Positions 1 through 10,171 of a stretch of 64,000 nt of DNA are shown here, piece after piece (within the stretch, counting starts at the first letter, position 1; the number at the start of each line of letters is the position of its first letter). The translations under genes were made by a program, and so were the position numbers. Under the pieces are notes generated by a model, which searched no databases, was not told the origin of the DNA, and worked only from the letters and a program-made list of their open reading frames with translations. This DNA comes from Aaosphaeria pasadenensis. Lineage: Eukaryota > Ascomycota > Dothideomycetes > Pleosporales. Location: contig JAKLMB010000048.1 in NCBI GenBank assembly GCA_022813625.1, forward strand, positions 7,628 to 71,627. Direction: 5' to 3'.

Positions 1-105
1 GCGCAAACGCGAAGAGGAACAGCGCAAACGCGAAGAGGAACAGCGCAAACGCGAAGAGGAACAGCGCAAACGCGAAGAGGAACAGCGCAAACGCGAAGCG
101 GCGGA
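1..105 (+). repeat. 21-bp in-frame tandem repeat (RKREEEQ heptads)
   Basis: The unit cgcaaacgcgaagaggaaca is repeated with a 21-bp period and near-perfect identity, and it runs off the left window edge. Each unit adds one seven-residue turn of coiled coil, so copy-number change keeps the frame. Confidence 0.9.
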
Positions 106-364
106 GCTGGCGCAAGAGAAAGCCGAAGAGAAAACACGCAAGACAACTCTGCCTGAGTTCTTAGATGCCTGCCATGTTCACTTGCATTCTGGCCTTGCCA
201 TCCAGACTGACGATACTCTATCTACACGAGGCGATCCCGCGAATGCAAACAACAAGCTTCGACCTGAAGCCATTATCTATTGGGCAGATTTTCCAGAGCG
301 ACAGGCGAAGATCTGGGACAGTCTTATGAAGTCGACATTTGTCTCGGAGCGAACGTTTACATAA
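1..364 (+). pseudogene. 5' part of nuclease-like/kinase gene, cut by in-frame TAA
   Basis: This reading frame is open from the window edge and ends at TAA 362-364. It starts with about five copies of a 21-bp unit that encode the heptad RKREEEQ, so the N-terminus is a charged coiled coil, followed by a non-repeat stretch (TTLPEFLDACHVHLHSG). The frame continues without a shift from 365 into the ORF that starts at 407, so both pieces are one ancestral gene. The stop fits CAA to TAA, a CpA-to-TpA change. The true start lies outside the window. An intron over the stop is possible, but I saw no convincing splice pair. Confidence 0.6.
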
Positions 365-406
365 TTACACACGATACAAGAGTCTGGCGAAACGGTCCGA
401 CGAAGA

Positions 407-2278
407 ATGATGGCATCGGAGCTGGACCTGCACGTATTTTCGCGCACCACCGTCGAGAATCAAGTTTCGGAGACGGTTCATGAAATGTATCGAAGCCCGG
501 AGCTACGACGTGCATTCCAGCTCCAGGGATCTATAACGTTTGAAAACCATTCTAACACACTCAGTCCCGACTCCCATATCGACCAAGACATGGAGCGCTT
601 GACGATCTCGAAGCCTCGGCGACGATCGCCGCGTTTACAGGCGGCTAAGGCCAAAGAAGCGGCCGTAGCCTCACACCAATCTGCCGCAGCTGCCCCTACA
701 CGTGCATCACGCCCTCGTGCAGACCAATTCTGTGTCTACAACGCCAGTACAGAGGACACCGAGATTCGGAAGCCAGCCTTCGCCATAGAATACAAGGCGC
801 CACACAAGCTGCCGCTCAGCTATATATATGAGGGCTTGGAAGAAGATATAAACCTTGAGGAGGTGATCCAATGCGAGAACAATAGTCCACGAGACCGCTT
901 CCGACGACTCGTTGCTGCCGTTATCACACAAGTTTTCTCTTACATGGTTGCTTTAGGGGTGGAATTTGGTTGCGTCTGTACTGGGGAAGCCTATATTTTC
1001 CTGCGCGTGCCTGAGGACCCTACCACGGTGCAGTACTACCTCTCCGTTCCCAAAGGCGATGTTGGGGAAACTACCGGATGGAAGAGAGGCTCGGACAGCG
1101 CAAATCGCCTACACCTCACTGCCATCGGGCAGATGCTTGCCTTTACGTTACAGGCTCTAAAAGCACCTCTCCGAAGCCAAGGTTGGCGGGCCCAAGCTTT
1201 GGCCCAGTTGAATAGCTGGGAAGTTGTCTTCGAGGACGTCTTCGACAATATTCCCGAAGGAGATGCGATATCGTCCGAGTACCGACCACCACGCCATGAC
1301 GGCTTCCTCCGCATGTCACCGATCAAGCTTCGAAAGAGGCCTACACGAAAGCAATCACCCAGCTGCCTGATGTCACATGACCAGCACGAGAGTACAGACG
1401 AAGGGTCAGAGCCAGATACTCCTAGCCGCCACCAACAGGTAGCTCGGCCCCTCAGTCGGATGGGGAGGATCGAGAAGGGTGCGGACCGCACTGCCTCTCA
1501 GACTGGCGGAGGAATACAGAAGGGGTCGTATTGTACCCAGAAATGCCTTCTTGGCTTGGTACGAGGAGGTCTGCTTGACCCGTCCTGTCCGAATGCGCAA
1601 AGCCATGTTGGTCGTCTAAGTTCGGACTGCCAGAGAAAGCATCATCCAATTGATTCGCAAGCCTTCTGTACCCTTATTCGTCGACAACTCTCGGAAGACC
1701 TGGACGTCGACTGCTATCCCGAGGGCGTTTATGGGGCATGCGGTGCTCTGTTCCGGGTTAGGCTGAGGTCGTACGGATATACCGTAGCAGCAAAAACCAT
1801 TCCTATCGAGAGCGTCCGTCGTCTCGAAAGAGAGGCGGCCTTTTACCAACGTCTCCGGCGTATTCAAGGCATCACAATACCAGTTTACCTAGGAAACATC
1901 GATTTAGATGTGCCCTACTTTTGGCACGGCATACAGCTTGTCCATATGATGTTCCTCAGCTTTGGGGGGAATCCTCTGTCCCAACACGACATCACGGGGA
2001 GCGGCGCTTCCATTACGCAGCAGAAGGCTGACGCAGAGCGAGCCTTTCGTGAGAATGGCGTTCTGCATGAGGACCTTGCCCAACGCAACATTCTGTGGAA
2101 CGGGGAGAACAAGAGAATCATGATCATCGACTTCGAGCGGGCGAAGGTTATCAAACCACGTACTGCATTGGGTTCCATCTCAGTGAACCGGAAACGAACC
2201 TGGGAATCGATTGACAATGAGACGCCCAAGCAGGCATGGGCAGTGCAGCGCGCGGCAAAGGCAGCAGTCGGTTTCTGA
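407..2278 (+). CDS. Nuclease-like plus protein-kinase-like fungal protein
   Basis: A 623-residue ORF, and the 3' part of the gene that starts left of the window. Around residue 128 an E-Y-K motif (IEYKAPHK) sits in a segment that looks like a restriction-nuclease fold seen in fungal kinase fusions. A basic, low-complexity middle follows. The C-terminal third carries kinase-type motifs: VAAKTI for the lysine, HEDLAQRNILWN for the catalytic loop (about residue 555) and IIDFERAKV in the DFG position. The glycine-rich loop is poor. Family knowledge: ascomycetes carry many such proteins, and their substrates are unknown. The in-frame stop at 362 separates it from the coiled-coil N-terminus, so the gene may be inactive. 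Confidence 0.65.
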   Translation: MMASELDLHVFSRTTVENQVSETVHEMYRSPELRRAFQLQGSITFENHSNTLSPDSHIDQDMERLTISKPRRRSPRLQAAKAKEAAVASHQSAAAAPTRASRPRADQFCVYNASTEDTEIRKPAFAIEYKAPHKLPLSYIYEGLEEDINLEEVIQCENNSPRDRFRRLVAAVITQVFSYMVALGVEFGCVCTGEAYIFLRVPEDPTTVQYYLSVPKGDVGETTGWKRGSDSANRLHLTAIGQMLAFTLQALKAPLRSQGWRAQALAQLNSWEVVFEDVFDNIPEGDAISSEYRPPRHDGFLRMSPIKLRKRPTRKQSPSCLMSHDQHESTDEGSEPDTPSRHQQVARPLSRMGRIEKGADRTASQTGGGIQKGSYCTQKCLLGLVRGGLLDPSCPNAQSHVGRLSSDCQRKHHPIDSQAFCTLIRRQLSEDLDVDCYPEGVYGACGALFRVRLRSYGYTVAAKTIPIESVRRLEREAAFYQRLRRIQGITIPVYLGNIDLDVPYFWHGIQLVHMMFLSFGGNPLSQHDITGSGASITQQKADAERAFRENGVLHEDLAQRNILWNGENKRIMIIDFERAKVIKPRTALGSISVNRKRTWESIDNETPKQAWAVQRAAKAAVGF

Positions 2279-2792
2279 ACAACGAGGCCCTTTGACAGCC
2301 TCGCCGTGAAGGAAGTGAATGGAAACCTCGAGTCGCGCCGAAGAGACGCACTGCGCTGTGTTAGAGCCTGAGCTTGGGAAGAGCTTCACTGTAATTAATA
2401 CGTGGGCAGCATAGCAAGGAATAGCACGACTTTACTTTACAGCGCGACATGTCTACTACTAGGAATGGCGTTGCCGTAGTGTAGGTACCGTAGACATACG
2501 TGCACCGGACAAGCCCGCTATAAATCACCAATAGCTACTGCTTAGCAAATTCAGTGCCTAGCCAGCTGTACATGCATGTATTCTTTGTGATCCTTATCGT
2601 TCGCACATACAACAAGCGCCTTCGGCTGCGTGGGATCAGCGGAGAATTCATCCAGCATGCACCCGTCTCCAAAAAGATTTCTGATCACAAAGGTATGCGA
2701 ACCCGACCGCTACTCGATCGCCTGTTTGTTTACCCTCTTATTCTGACACATGGATCCGCTCACCAGCCTGTCCTAACGCGACCCCTCTGGAT
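2279..2792. other. Intergenic, no gene seen
   Basis: Between the 3' ends of two convergent genes. Short ORFs here (for example 2554-2796) have no family features. Nothing else is supported. Confidence 0.5.
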
Positions 2793-4063
2793 CTAGTCGA
2801 GTTCCGCCTGAAGTCGGTCCTCATCACTCTCGATATCGTCGTCATGCACTACAAAATCACAAGTGTGTACGAAGACTTTGTCCAGCCCAGTTGTGTTTTC
2901 TTTGCCTGCTCCTACATCTGGTCGGCCGGGAGTGACAGGTATGATGATGGATTCAAGTATTGCCTGGGCGGTCGATACTGGGATGTCGGTGTTCTGTTGC
3001 ATCCGATACAGCAGAAGCTGCTTCTCTGTCTGAGCGAGTGCTACTTTCTGCCTCTGTATATCAAGGAGCTTAGTATCTACTTCTTGCCAGACCATTTGAA
3101 TCTTATTCTCCATCATTTTGACATGTTCATCTACGCGATCGTATATATGTTGCAAAGCAAGTACGCTTTCGTCATCTTGTAAGGCCTCGGTCAGCTGGCG
3201 CGCAGACTGAATCAAATTCATAAGTTCTTTTGGAGTAAGGTTTAGGCGATGTACTGCTGTGTGGCGCAACCGCGCAACCGCTGGGGCAATCTCCTTAAGC
3301 AAGGTTTGTGCTTCGGCATTTAAGCAACGGCGTGCATGCCTCCTAAGAATGCGTAACCACTCCGTTAGCTCTCCCGCGGCTGCACAATCCCACCCATTTT
3401 CTTCAAGCACGAAGGGAAGCCGTTTCTTGACGAAGCCAAAGCAGGACTCTTCGAGGACTTGTTGAACTTTTGGTAGGATGAGATGCTGGACTTCGTAAGG
3501 AAGTCGAATAGGCTGTGCAGTGAGGACGGCATGTTCTGTCTCTCCGCTCCTAGCTATTGGATCTGCTACAGATAAGTCGATGCGGCATCGCGTTACTTGG
3601 AGCTCGGCGTACTTGAAGGGGTATGGCAATGTCGATGTTTCTGTCTATTGTTCGCCTCCTCGCGACCTATCGGCCCTTTAAGCAATGAATTTCCTTCTCC
3701 TTGTGCTTCGGTCAAATCATATAGCGCATTCACTTGCTCCTCTAAGCCAGCCTGCTGCGGTTCTAGCTGATAGAGGCTTGGAAACTTCTTTCTTGCTTGC
3801 ACTTCTGAGACAAAAACCCCGTCTCTAGAAAGATCTTCGAGAATGTTGACAACCTGGTGAATTGCACAGCCGCCAACACGATTTTTGTTGGATGACCAAT
3901 CTCGCAGGACAAAACGGTGTATTTCCCGTCTCTTCTGTATTTGAGGATTCTTCCCAGTCAAGGTATTGCGGTAGGCTAAGAATACTGATTGTCGCTCTGC
4001 GCCGGTGGCTTTCGATTCGGAATTCGATTTCGAATTCGACTTCGACTTCGTTTTCATCCTCAC
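2793..4063 (-). pseudogene. Conserved fungal hypothetical protein, one frame break
   Basis: Two overlapping ORFs on the minus strand, 4063-3593 (156 aa, ATG start) and 3629-2793 (278 aa), read like the two halves of one protein. The first has a Lys/Ser-rich start and a conserved-looking block (RREIHRFVLRDWS, GGCAIHQVVNILEDL). The second is helical, with LPYEVQHLILPKVQQVLEE and a possible coiled coil (MENKIQMVWQEVD), and ends acidic. The halves are in different frames and both frames end in stops between 3593 and 3645, so a single indel there breaks the gene; no usable intron spans the point. I recognise the type from other ascomycete genomes but know no function for it. Confidence 0.6.
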
Positions 4064-4560
4064 TTACATCGGAAGCGAGCACTCATATCGCCGTGTTGGG
4101 ACTTTTTTAAAGTGAAGGAAGCTGAGTGGCGGCGGTTTTGAGTCTGGGGAAGCTGCGAATAAACATCAACAACCCTGAAGACTGTGGGAAGAGTATGGAG
4201 CAACGCGTGGCGCGTGTCTTACGTCATCGCCAAGTAATCGTAACTAGTCCACGCGGGAAGGGATATGGACGGAAGCTTGGCGAAGCGGCTACTTCCCAAA
4301 TGGTGTAACCCCAGCCCCCGCCTTGTTGAACTCTCCAGCTCCACAGCTGGAAAAGCGTTATCCAGAGGGGACGGGGGATGTGATGAGACTTTTGTTTCTC
4401 GAGTGGTCAGTTCCGGGTGCCAGCTACATATCTTAGAGGGAGAATCATTACGACTACAACCCGTAGAAGTCTCGTTCGATCAAAGAAGAGTGAAATGGGA
4501 CATATTCGAATAACTTAGTATAACTCTTTATGTATTGATCTACCTATCGAAGAAAGTGAA
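4064..4560. other. Intergenic, no supported gene
   Basis: Holds two open plus-strand frames (4126-4308, 4265-4513) without motifs or splice sites. Either could be chance. It may also hold the 3' end of the next minus-strand gene remnant. Confidence 0.35.
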
Positions 4561-4566
4561 GCGGCT

Positions 4567-5215
4567 TGTATAAATACTCACTCGGTACGCGATCGCGCAA
4601 GGACTCTCCACACGTAGTACTCCCGGATAAAAGCCTGGTGGCCGCTGTCATAGGTACCTCATCCATCAGCTCTGGTTTTATAATCTGTAAAGCGCCACCA
4701 AACCATTGTGCCTCGGCCCGATTGAGCCTATTTATACTATTCCAATGTTAGATGGAATGAGAATTGAGAGGCTTACCTACGTACTCAGGATTAATTGGAT
4801 TGAGTAGCTTTTTGCTACCCAGATGGCTTAGATCTAATGCTGGGCTGAAAGTTTCTTGCCCAGGGAATAAAAGCAATGTTTCTGCATTGAGACGTTTCCG
4901 TCGCTGGAGGACATAATGCATTGTCTTGCCCACGTTGAGATAAGCTGTCATTTGATGCTTCACTTCATGCTCTTCCCTCCGCTATGTATGGCAGATATCC
5001 CGAACAAGCGCTAGCTTTACCATATCGCAGACTCTTTGATCCCGTTCTTTTGGGGTCAAGATTGAAAAGACGTGCGCAATTTGATCAGTCTCGGGGGTTG
5101 GGGGTAATTTACTATTATCTCTCTTGTATGTTTCAGTATTACGATGGGCAAACTTTGATTCCGCCGCTCTGCCTGACCAATCCTTTTCCTCTCCGCCCGG
5201 AACTCTACTGTATCT
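4567..5215 (-). pseudogene. Unknown multi-exon gene remnant
   Basis: A minus-strand exon from about 5215 reads through one TAG (4982-4984) into the next open segment ending near 4780. It contains LTPKERDQRVCDMVKLALV and MTAYLNVGKTMHYVLQRRKR. A donor-like GTAGGTAAG follows near 4775, then an open exon (QWFGGALQIIKPELMDEVP) that ends at a GTGAGT donor near 4577. The TAG fits TGG with a CpA-to-TpA change on the opposite strand. Splice phases do not close cleanly. I do not recognise the family. Confidence 0.4.
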
Positions 5216-5494
5216 AAGTGGGTTTGGTAGTAACAATTGAATATATCAAGCTCTTGCAATTTGAATATGGCTTATGCCTTTCTCGTTATCCAAAAGGTTG
5301 TGGATGTGTACTAATCGGGCGACTCCAGGCTCGGATTCCTAAACTGTATTCAGCGTTCTGCGACTACTGCTTGGAGCGAATGGAGAACAGTCTTAGATCC
5401 GACTGCATATATGCACTGAAGCATACGTAGGTATCTCTTCTGAGAGATAGTAGAAGGCACGACTGCGAGCGCTCTTTCGGCTCTTTCTAGGGCC
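5216..5494. other. Intergenic remnant
   Basis: No readable frame that continues either neighbour. It is where the missing C-terminal half of the OSCA-type gene would be expected. Confidence 0.4.
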
Positions 5495-6560
5495 TCATGA
5501 CCAATGTCCTTGATAGCCAGTTGGACACGCCATGTGCGCGGCGAGTGGGCACTCAAAAGTCACAAAAGCCGAAGATAGTGCAGAGTTACCCTCAAGATTT
5601 GCGCAGTGATGTTGTATCTGTGAAATGATTGTGGCAAGCTCTCTGTGACACGAAAACCTATCTTGACGGTCTGAGGAGCGGATAAGGGGAAAGAAGCGCC
5701 GCGCAGTCCCCTTGATGAACCAGGAAGAAGATCTGCGCGCTTGCGGTCGCTCGCCGATCGCATGAGTACTGAGTTCTTTCCGGATGGACTCAGTGTAGAA
5801 ATGTTCCAGCGTATGAAGTAAGCGATTGCGGTCTTCTACCAATCGAAGTAATGGTCGAAAGTCTCGGTTGAACGATATCCTACAGATGTTTCCTGGAAAG
5901 CAATCTAATTGAGCAGCAAGGCGTTCTTGGGTCCTCCAACCTTGGGGGATAGAGTCTTTGAGTATCGTTGATTGACATTGAGTGTGAAAACGCTGTCGTG
6001 TCTCGATGTAACGAGTGAGTTCGCGCCAGATCATGAAGCACACATATCCAATGAAGAGAACGCTCGCGACTAGATGAACCCAGTAGCGATCGCAGTGTTC
6101 CAAACCGACATTGGACTATCCAAGAGTGTCGAGTCCAGGCACACCAGATCCCGCCACCTTTCCGTGGTGGTAGTTGCGGGGTACAAGAACGGGAGTAATC
6201 AAGAGCGCAGCGGGTGCGAAAATGAGGAGTATGGTCCGTATATGGCGACGGAACAGATATCGATCAAAGGTCTCACTGCCGTGACGGAAGTGAATACCGT
6301 CAGAAAATATCGGAATCTTCACAGCGGACGTCTCTGGTGCAGCCAGTGTATCTCTAGAACTATCGATCGCCAGATTGCTAAGTCAAATATCGGCTGACCT
6401 ACTAGATATCAGGCAATTTCGTGCGTAACGCGAGAAAGATAGCGGCCTGGACGAAGAAGATGAACGCAGATGTGGAAATTGTCGCAATGAACGAACTCAA
6501 AGAAACTCCGCGAAGCTGTTGGGCTTTGGCAAATGAAGCGTGGAATGAGGGATCTATTAC
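5495..6560 (-). pseudogene. Truncated OSCA/CSC1-type (RSN1/PHM7) channel gene
   Basis: The family makes stretch- or osmo-gated cation channels with about 11 membrane spans. Three minus-strand pieces are recognisable: a hydrophobic first span near 6560-6430 (SFIATISTSAFIFFVQAAIF); 6322-6116 with RYLFRRHIRTILLIFAPAAL; and 6103-5495 with the third span (YWVHLVASVLFIGYVCFMIW) and the start of the cytosolic domain (ILKDSIPQGWRTQERLAAQL, NRDFRPLLRLVEDRN, then AFVTFECPLAAHMAC). Pieces two and three share one frame and are parted only by TAG 6116-6118, a TGG-to-TAG change in CpA context. The pore region after the cytosolic domain is absent, so the gene is dead at the 3' end as well. Confidence 0.75.
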
Positions 6561-6657
6561 GAGGTATGCCGTTGGGTGTTGGTGGTCGGTAACTGCAATT
6601 TAAATAACACGATCCAAGCTCTTAACTTTCGTGCAAGATGAAACAATTCTCTAAACC

Positions 6658-6714
6658 CTGCAACGCTAGTCAAGCACAACAAAATAATTTTGTTGTGCTT
6701 GACTAGCGTTGCAG
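6658..6714. repeat. Perfect 57-bp palindrome
   Basis: Two 28-bp arms (CTGCAACGCTAGTCAAGCAC...) flank a single A at 6686 with no mismatch. The outer flanks carry similar octamers, ctctaaac on the left and ccctaaac on the right. It could be two fused terminal inverted repeats of a DNA transposon or a very short MITE. Confidence 0.9.
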
Positions 6715-6743
6715 ATAGCGTTCCCTAAACAGGTTGGGGGGAT

Positions 6744-8835
6744 CTACCAACATGCTACCTTGTCATGCCTATCTCCGGGGCTGCAATTGCAATAAACACT
6801 TCGTGGGAGCGTTCGAGCTAAAGTCCTCTGACCTTCTGTCGTCAACATGGCAGCCCAGAGAACAATAGCGACGGCGCTGACGTTAGTCAAGGTACCACAG
6901 AGTACCAATCTCGATCTTCTGAGATTCACAAGCAATTTCTGGAGCATATAGCTCTACACTTCCACGTCCAAAGTCAAGATGTAGAATATGTGTATTTGGA
7001 GAACTTCTTTAGCTTTATGTTGCGAAAACAGTCCTTTGAGAAACCGGCAAGCAAAGTCTCGATGCGACACATTGCTACATTGGGTTTGCTTCACATGACA
7101 TTCCAGAAGGCATATCGAGTACAGACTCATTTCGACATCTAGGTTATTGGGCTTATCTGGAATCTGTCAATGTCGGTATGTAAGATCGAGGCTGACTCAC
7201 ATTTATACAGGTGATCTCCCAAGCGCTCATTGTCTCGAATCCAACCAGTTCCGTTGCGACATCATTACCTATCATGACGATCTTTTTGTTCTTGGGTTGG
7301 CCGAATGCAAGACACACATTCGAATTGGAGCAAACGACAGCAACAAAGTCATCTGTGAATTCTTGACAAACTTTGATGTCATCCTCTCTGGAGGTAAAGT
7401 CGGTTATACTTATTGAGCCGGGTAAAATGCAATAAAGGATTCCACATATCAGCCGTGAGGGCAACATTGAAGCTTTGAGAAGCGGAAGAAGAAGCCCTAT
7501 GTCTTCGTTGGCATCCCCTATTGACAAAGAATACTCGTTTGGTAGGCGGAACTGAATACTCCGTGCCAAGTTTATCCATTCGGTAATCTCATCCTCGGTG
7601 AACGGCGGAATTACCAGTATATCTTCTTGGCTACTTAAAGGGAGTGCCTCATAAAAGCTGGATTCACTGTCTCCCTCGAAGAGAAAGGCACTGGGTTGTC
7701 TTGACTGCGAATGAACGGTATGACTGTCTTGCAATCCAGTGGTCCGATGCTGGTATTGTGTAACATGCAGGGGCTGCTCCTCGTGAAATGGCTCTTGATA
7801 TGGCTCTTCATGATATTGTTGCATTTCCTGAAACATTGCTCTATATCAGGAGATTCATTTTCAGTCTGCTCTGTATAGTACGGTTCCTCAAGAGAGTGTT
7901 CTTTTTCAGATTGTTCCTTATCGAAATACTGCCTGTTATCAGAGGCATCCTCATCGGGGTGCATTCCCTGGGAAGGGGAATCCTGGTCCTGGTTGTCTCC
8001 TTGCCATTCAGAGACCATCGGGCCATTGCTTGACAGTGGTGTGTGCCACGATTCTCTTGGTTTTCCGTCTGTTGACCCAGGCGATGCGCTTTGCGACAGT
8101 AGAAGCTCTTCGTTTTCATTCTCAGTAGGGCTGACAGTTTGTTGTGATTCATCACCACTTAGATCATTCAAAATAACAGTACTGCAAACTGTTTCTGCTT
8201 CTGGCACTAAGAGCGAGCCCAGAGTCGAATCTGAGTAAAATCGCTGACTCTTACCACGTCCTCCCATGTGTATTGCTCTAGATTTCCTTTTTTGCTTGGA
8301 TGGAGGGGAGGAATTTGCAGATATAGCTGGATTGTTCAGCCCGAATTCATCCGGGTATAGGCGGTGAAACGACGTTTCGACTTCTTTCTTCAAGATATCA
8401 AATGTTTCTAGCAAAGTCACATATTGATCTTGAGTGAATGTTTCTTGATGAAATCCCCAGATGTCGAGGGCAGCCTGGGTTAGTTAGTAATTCCCTCTGT
8501 TCAAACTTCATGATTTGTACCTAATGTATTCAATCGCGTTTCTTATCTCTTGTAGCTGTTCCATTCTGAAGAAGCTGTTGAAGAGTGTAACCTCAACGCT
8601 GCCTCATCATAAGCTATGTTCAGTGCAGTGAAACACTAACCTGATAGGGTAATTTTAGCGTAGTCAATCACAGCCTTCTTGTCGACATGTTGAGGGTAGC
8701 GTAGCTTCTGTTGGAAGGGAAGAGTAATCAATGATGCAGACAGGATTATCGAGCTTCATCTATCCGATGAAAACATGCTTTCATTACAACAAAGAAAAGG
8801 TGAGACATACGTCAACAGATACCTGAAAACAGGCG
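6744..8835 (-). pseudogene. Unknown multi-exon gene, decayed
   Basis: Exons can be followed on the minus strand. About 8835-8811 ends at a GTATGT donor. Then 8707-8641 (KLRYPQHVDKK), 8602-8521 (SVEVTLFNSFFRMEQLQEIR) and 8474 onward (ALDIWGFHQETFTQDQYV), followed by a Ser/Gln/Glu-rich middle. The frame shifts once near 7830 within EQCF/FQEM. A more hydrophobic half follows (LLLPLLKASMLPSRLICGIL), then a GTGAGT donor at 7200, then a last exon broken by TAG 6954-6956 and ending at 6744. Introns fit at 8708-8810, 8603-8640 and 8475-8520, although the phase fails once at 8475. The family is unknown to me. Confidence 0.5.
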
Positions 8836-8932
8836 TTCTAGCAGCTATAGGGTATAGATCTTGCTTTACGGGGAGGCACATAATGCATGCTACAGAAATC
8901 GTCTCAGCAACTAATTTAGCGTGGAGCACTAT

Positions 8933-9361
8933 GTGCAGACGAACACGCTTGTTGAGCAGAACGCTTTTTCTTTGTTGTGCTCAACAGTGCTAGAACTATT
9001 CAGCAATAGACTCATCAACTAGCAAGCCCTTGTCGACAAATTCGTACTAGTACTGGAGAATCAAGCCTAGAAGCAATGTACAGGCTATCACGCTTGTCGA
9101 GCAGAACGCTTTTATTTTGCGCTGCTCGACGGTGCTAGCCTATTTTAGTAATAAAATGATCAACCAGCATGCCTTATCGACGAATTCGAACTAGTACAGG
9201 AGAATCAAGCCTAGAAGCAATGTACAGACGATCACGCCTGTTGAGCACAATGCTTTCGATTTTATCATGCTCAACGAGACTAGTACTATTCCAGCGATAG
9301 ACCGATCAACTAGCATGTCCTTATCAACGAATTCAGTACTAGGGAATCAGGCCTGGAAGTT
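8933..9361. repeat. Three tandem ~144-bp units, each with a hairpin
   Basis: Units start at 8933, 9078 and 9222. Each contains a stem of 8-9 bp: GTTGAGCA/TGCTCAAC (8951-8958, 8978-8985), GTCGAGCAG/CTGCTCGAC (9096-9104, 9122-9130) and GTTGAGCA/TGCTCAAC (9240-9247, 9268-9275). The stem of unit 2 differs from the others by a paired T-A to C-G change, so pairing is kept while sequence drifts. The loop side GTTGTGCT resembles the arm of the palindrome at 6658. Confidence 0.85.
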
Positions 9362-9734
9362 GACATGGCATCTCCTTCGCCTTAGGTTGTTTGTCCTATT
9401 TGCACTTCTGACATGCGGAGTGACATCCGCTGGCTCAGGAGCTGTATCTAGATAGGACCAGCAAAGCACCGTGGTTGAAGGGAAACAACAAGCCTCTGGA
9501 GACACTTAGTCTAAATTCTACAGGATTGACGTAGGGCAGTGCGGAATAAAAGTGTCAGCGGTGTTTGGTGTCGACTGTCTGCCAAGTCTGCCAATGAAGC
9601 AATCGAACTCGAATTATTGTCGCCGCTCTACACCAAAGACCGAGAACCGTATCCTGAAAATCTAATTTACCAACGTCGTACAAGTTTCCATACGTAGGCT
9701 ACGAGCACATTGGTGCTGGAAAAGAACATTCAGC

Positions 9735-10171
9735 ATGGAGGCTGAGGCGAGAAACGGATCTGAATGGTTAGCATTCACAGACATTCTAGAAGCATCGCCG
9801 CGCGTACTTTGTCTCGTCAGAGCCGGACTCAGCGCGCCATCTGGTCTAGCTACCTGGCGCGGTACGAACGGCCTCTGGAATGACTTCAGCTTGAGAGAGC
9901 TTGTTTCACCTAGCAAGTTCAAGGAAGACCCAATCACAGTATGGGCCTTCTATGGTGAACGGTTGTTTAGGTCGTTAGCAGCTCAGCCAACCCTGCGCAC
10001 CACGCACTGGCAGCTCTTGCACAATGGCACGAAGGATGGTTAACTATAAATCAGAACGTTGATGGTACGGAAGATGCAGGACAGCTAATTGTCTTGAATG
10101 TGCGCTTATACCATTACAGGACTTCTTGGGCAGACAAACCACCCTATGTCAAGGCTTTTGGACATACACGG
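9735..10171 (+). pseudogene. Sirtuin (SIR2-family deacylase) relic
   Basis: From ATG 9735 the frame carries the N-terminal NAD-binding signature: VRAGLSAPSGLATWRG, where the family has G-A-G, then GLWNDF, FKEDPITVWAFYGERL. After a stop at 10043 another frame holds TINQNVDG (10045-10068), the family's T-Q-N-x-D-G motif, and a third holds RLLDIHGN near 10145. So the Rossmann half and the HG motif are still visible over three frames. The zinc ribbon and the C-terminal part were not found. The first conserved Gly is replaced by Arg (AGA). Function is surely lost. Confidence 0.75.
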
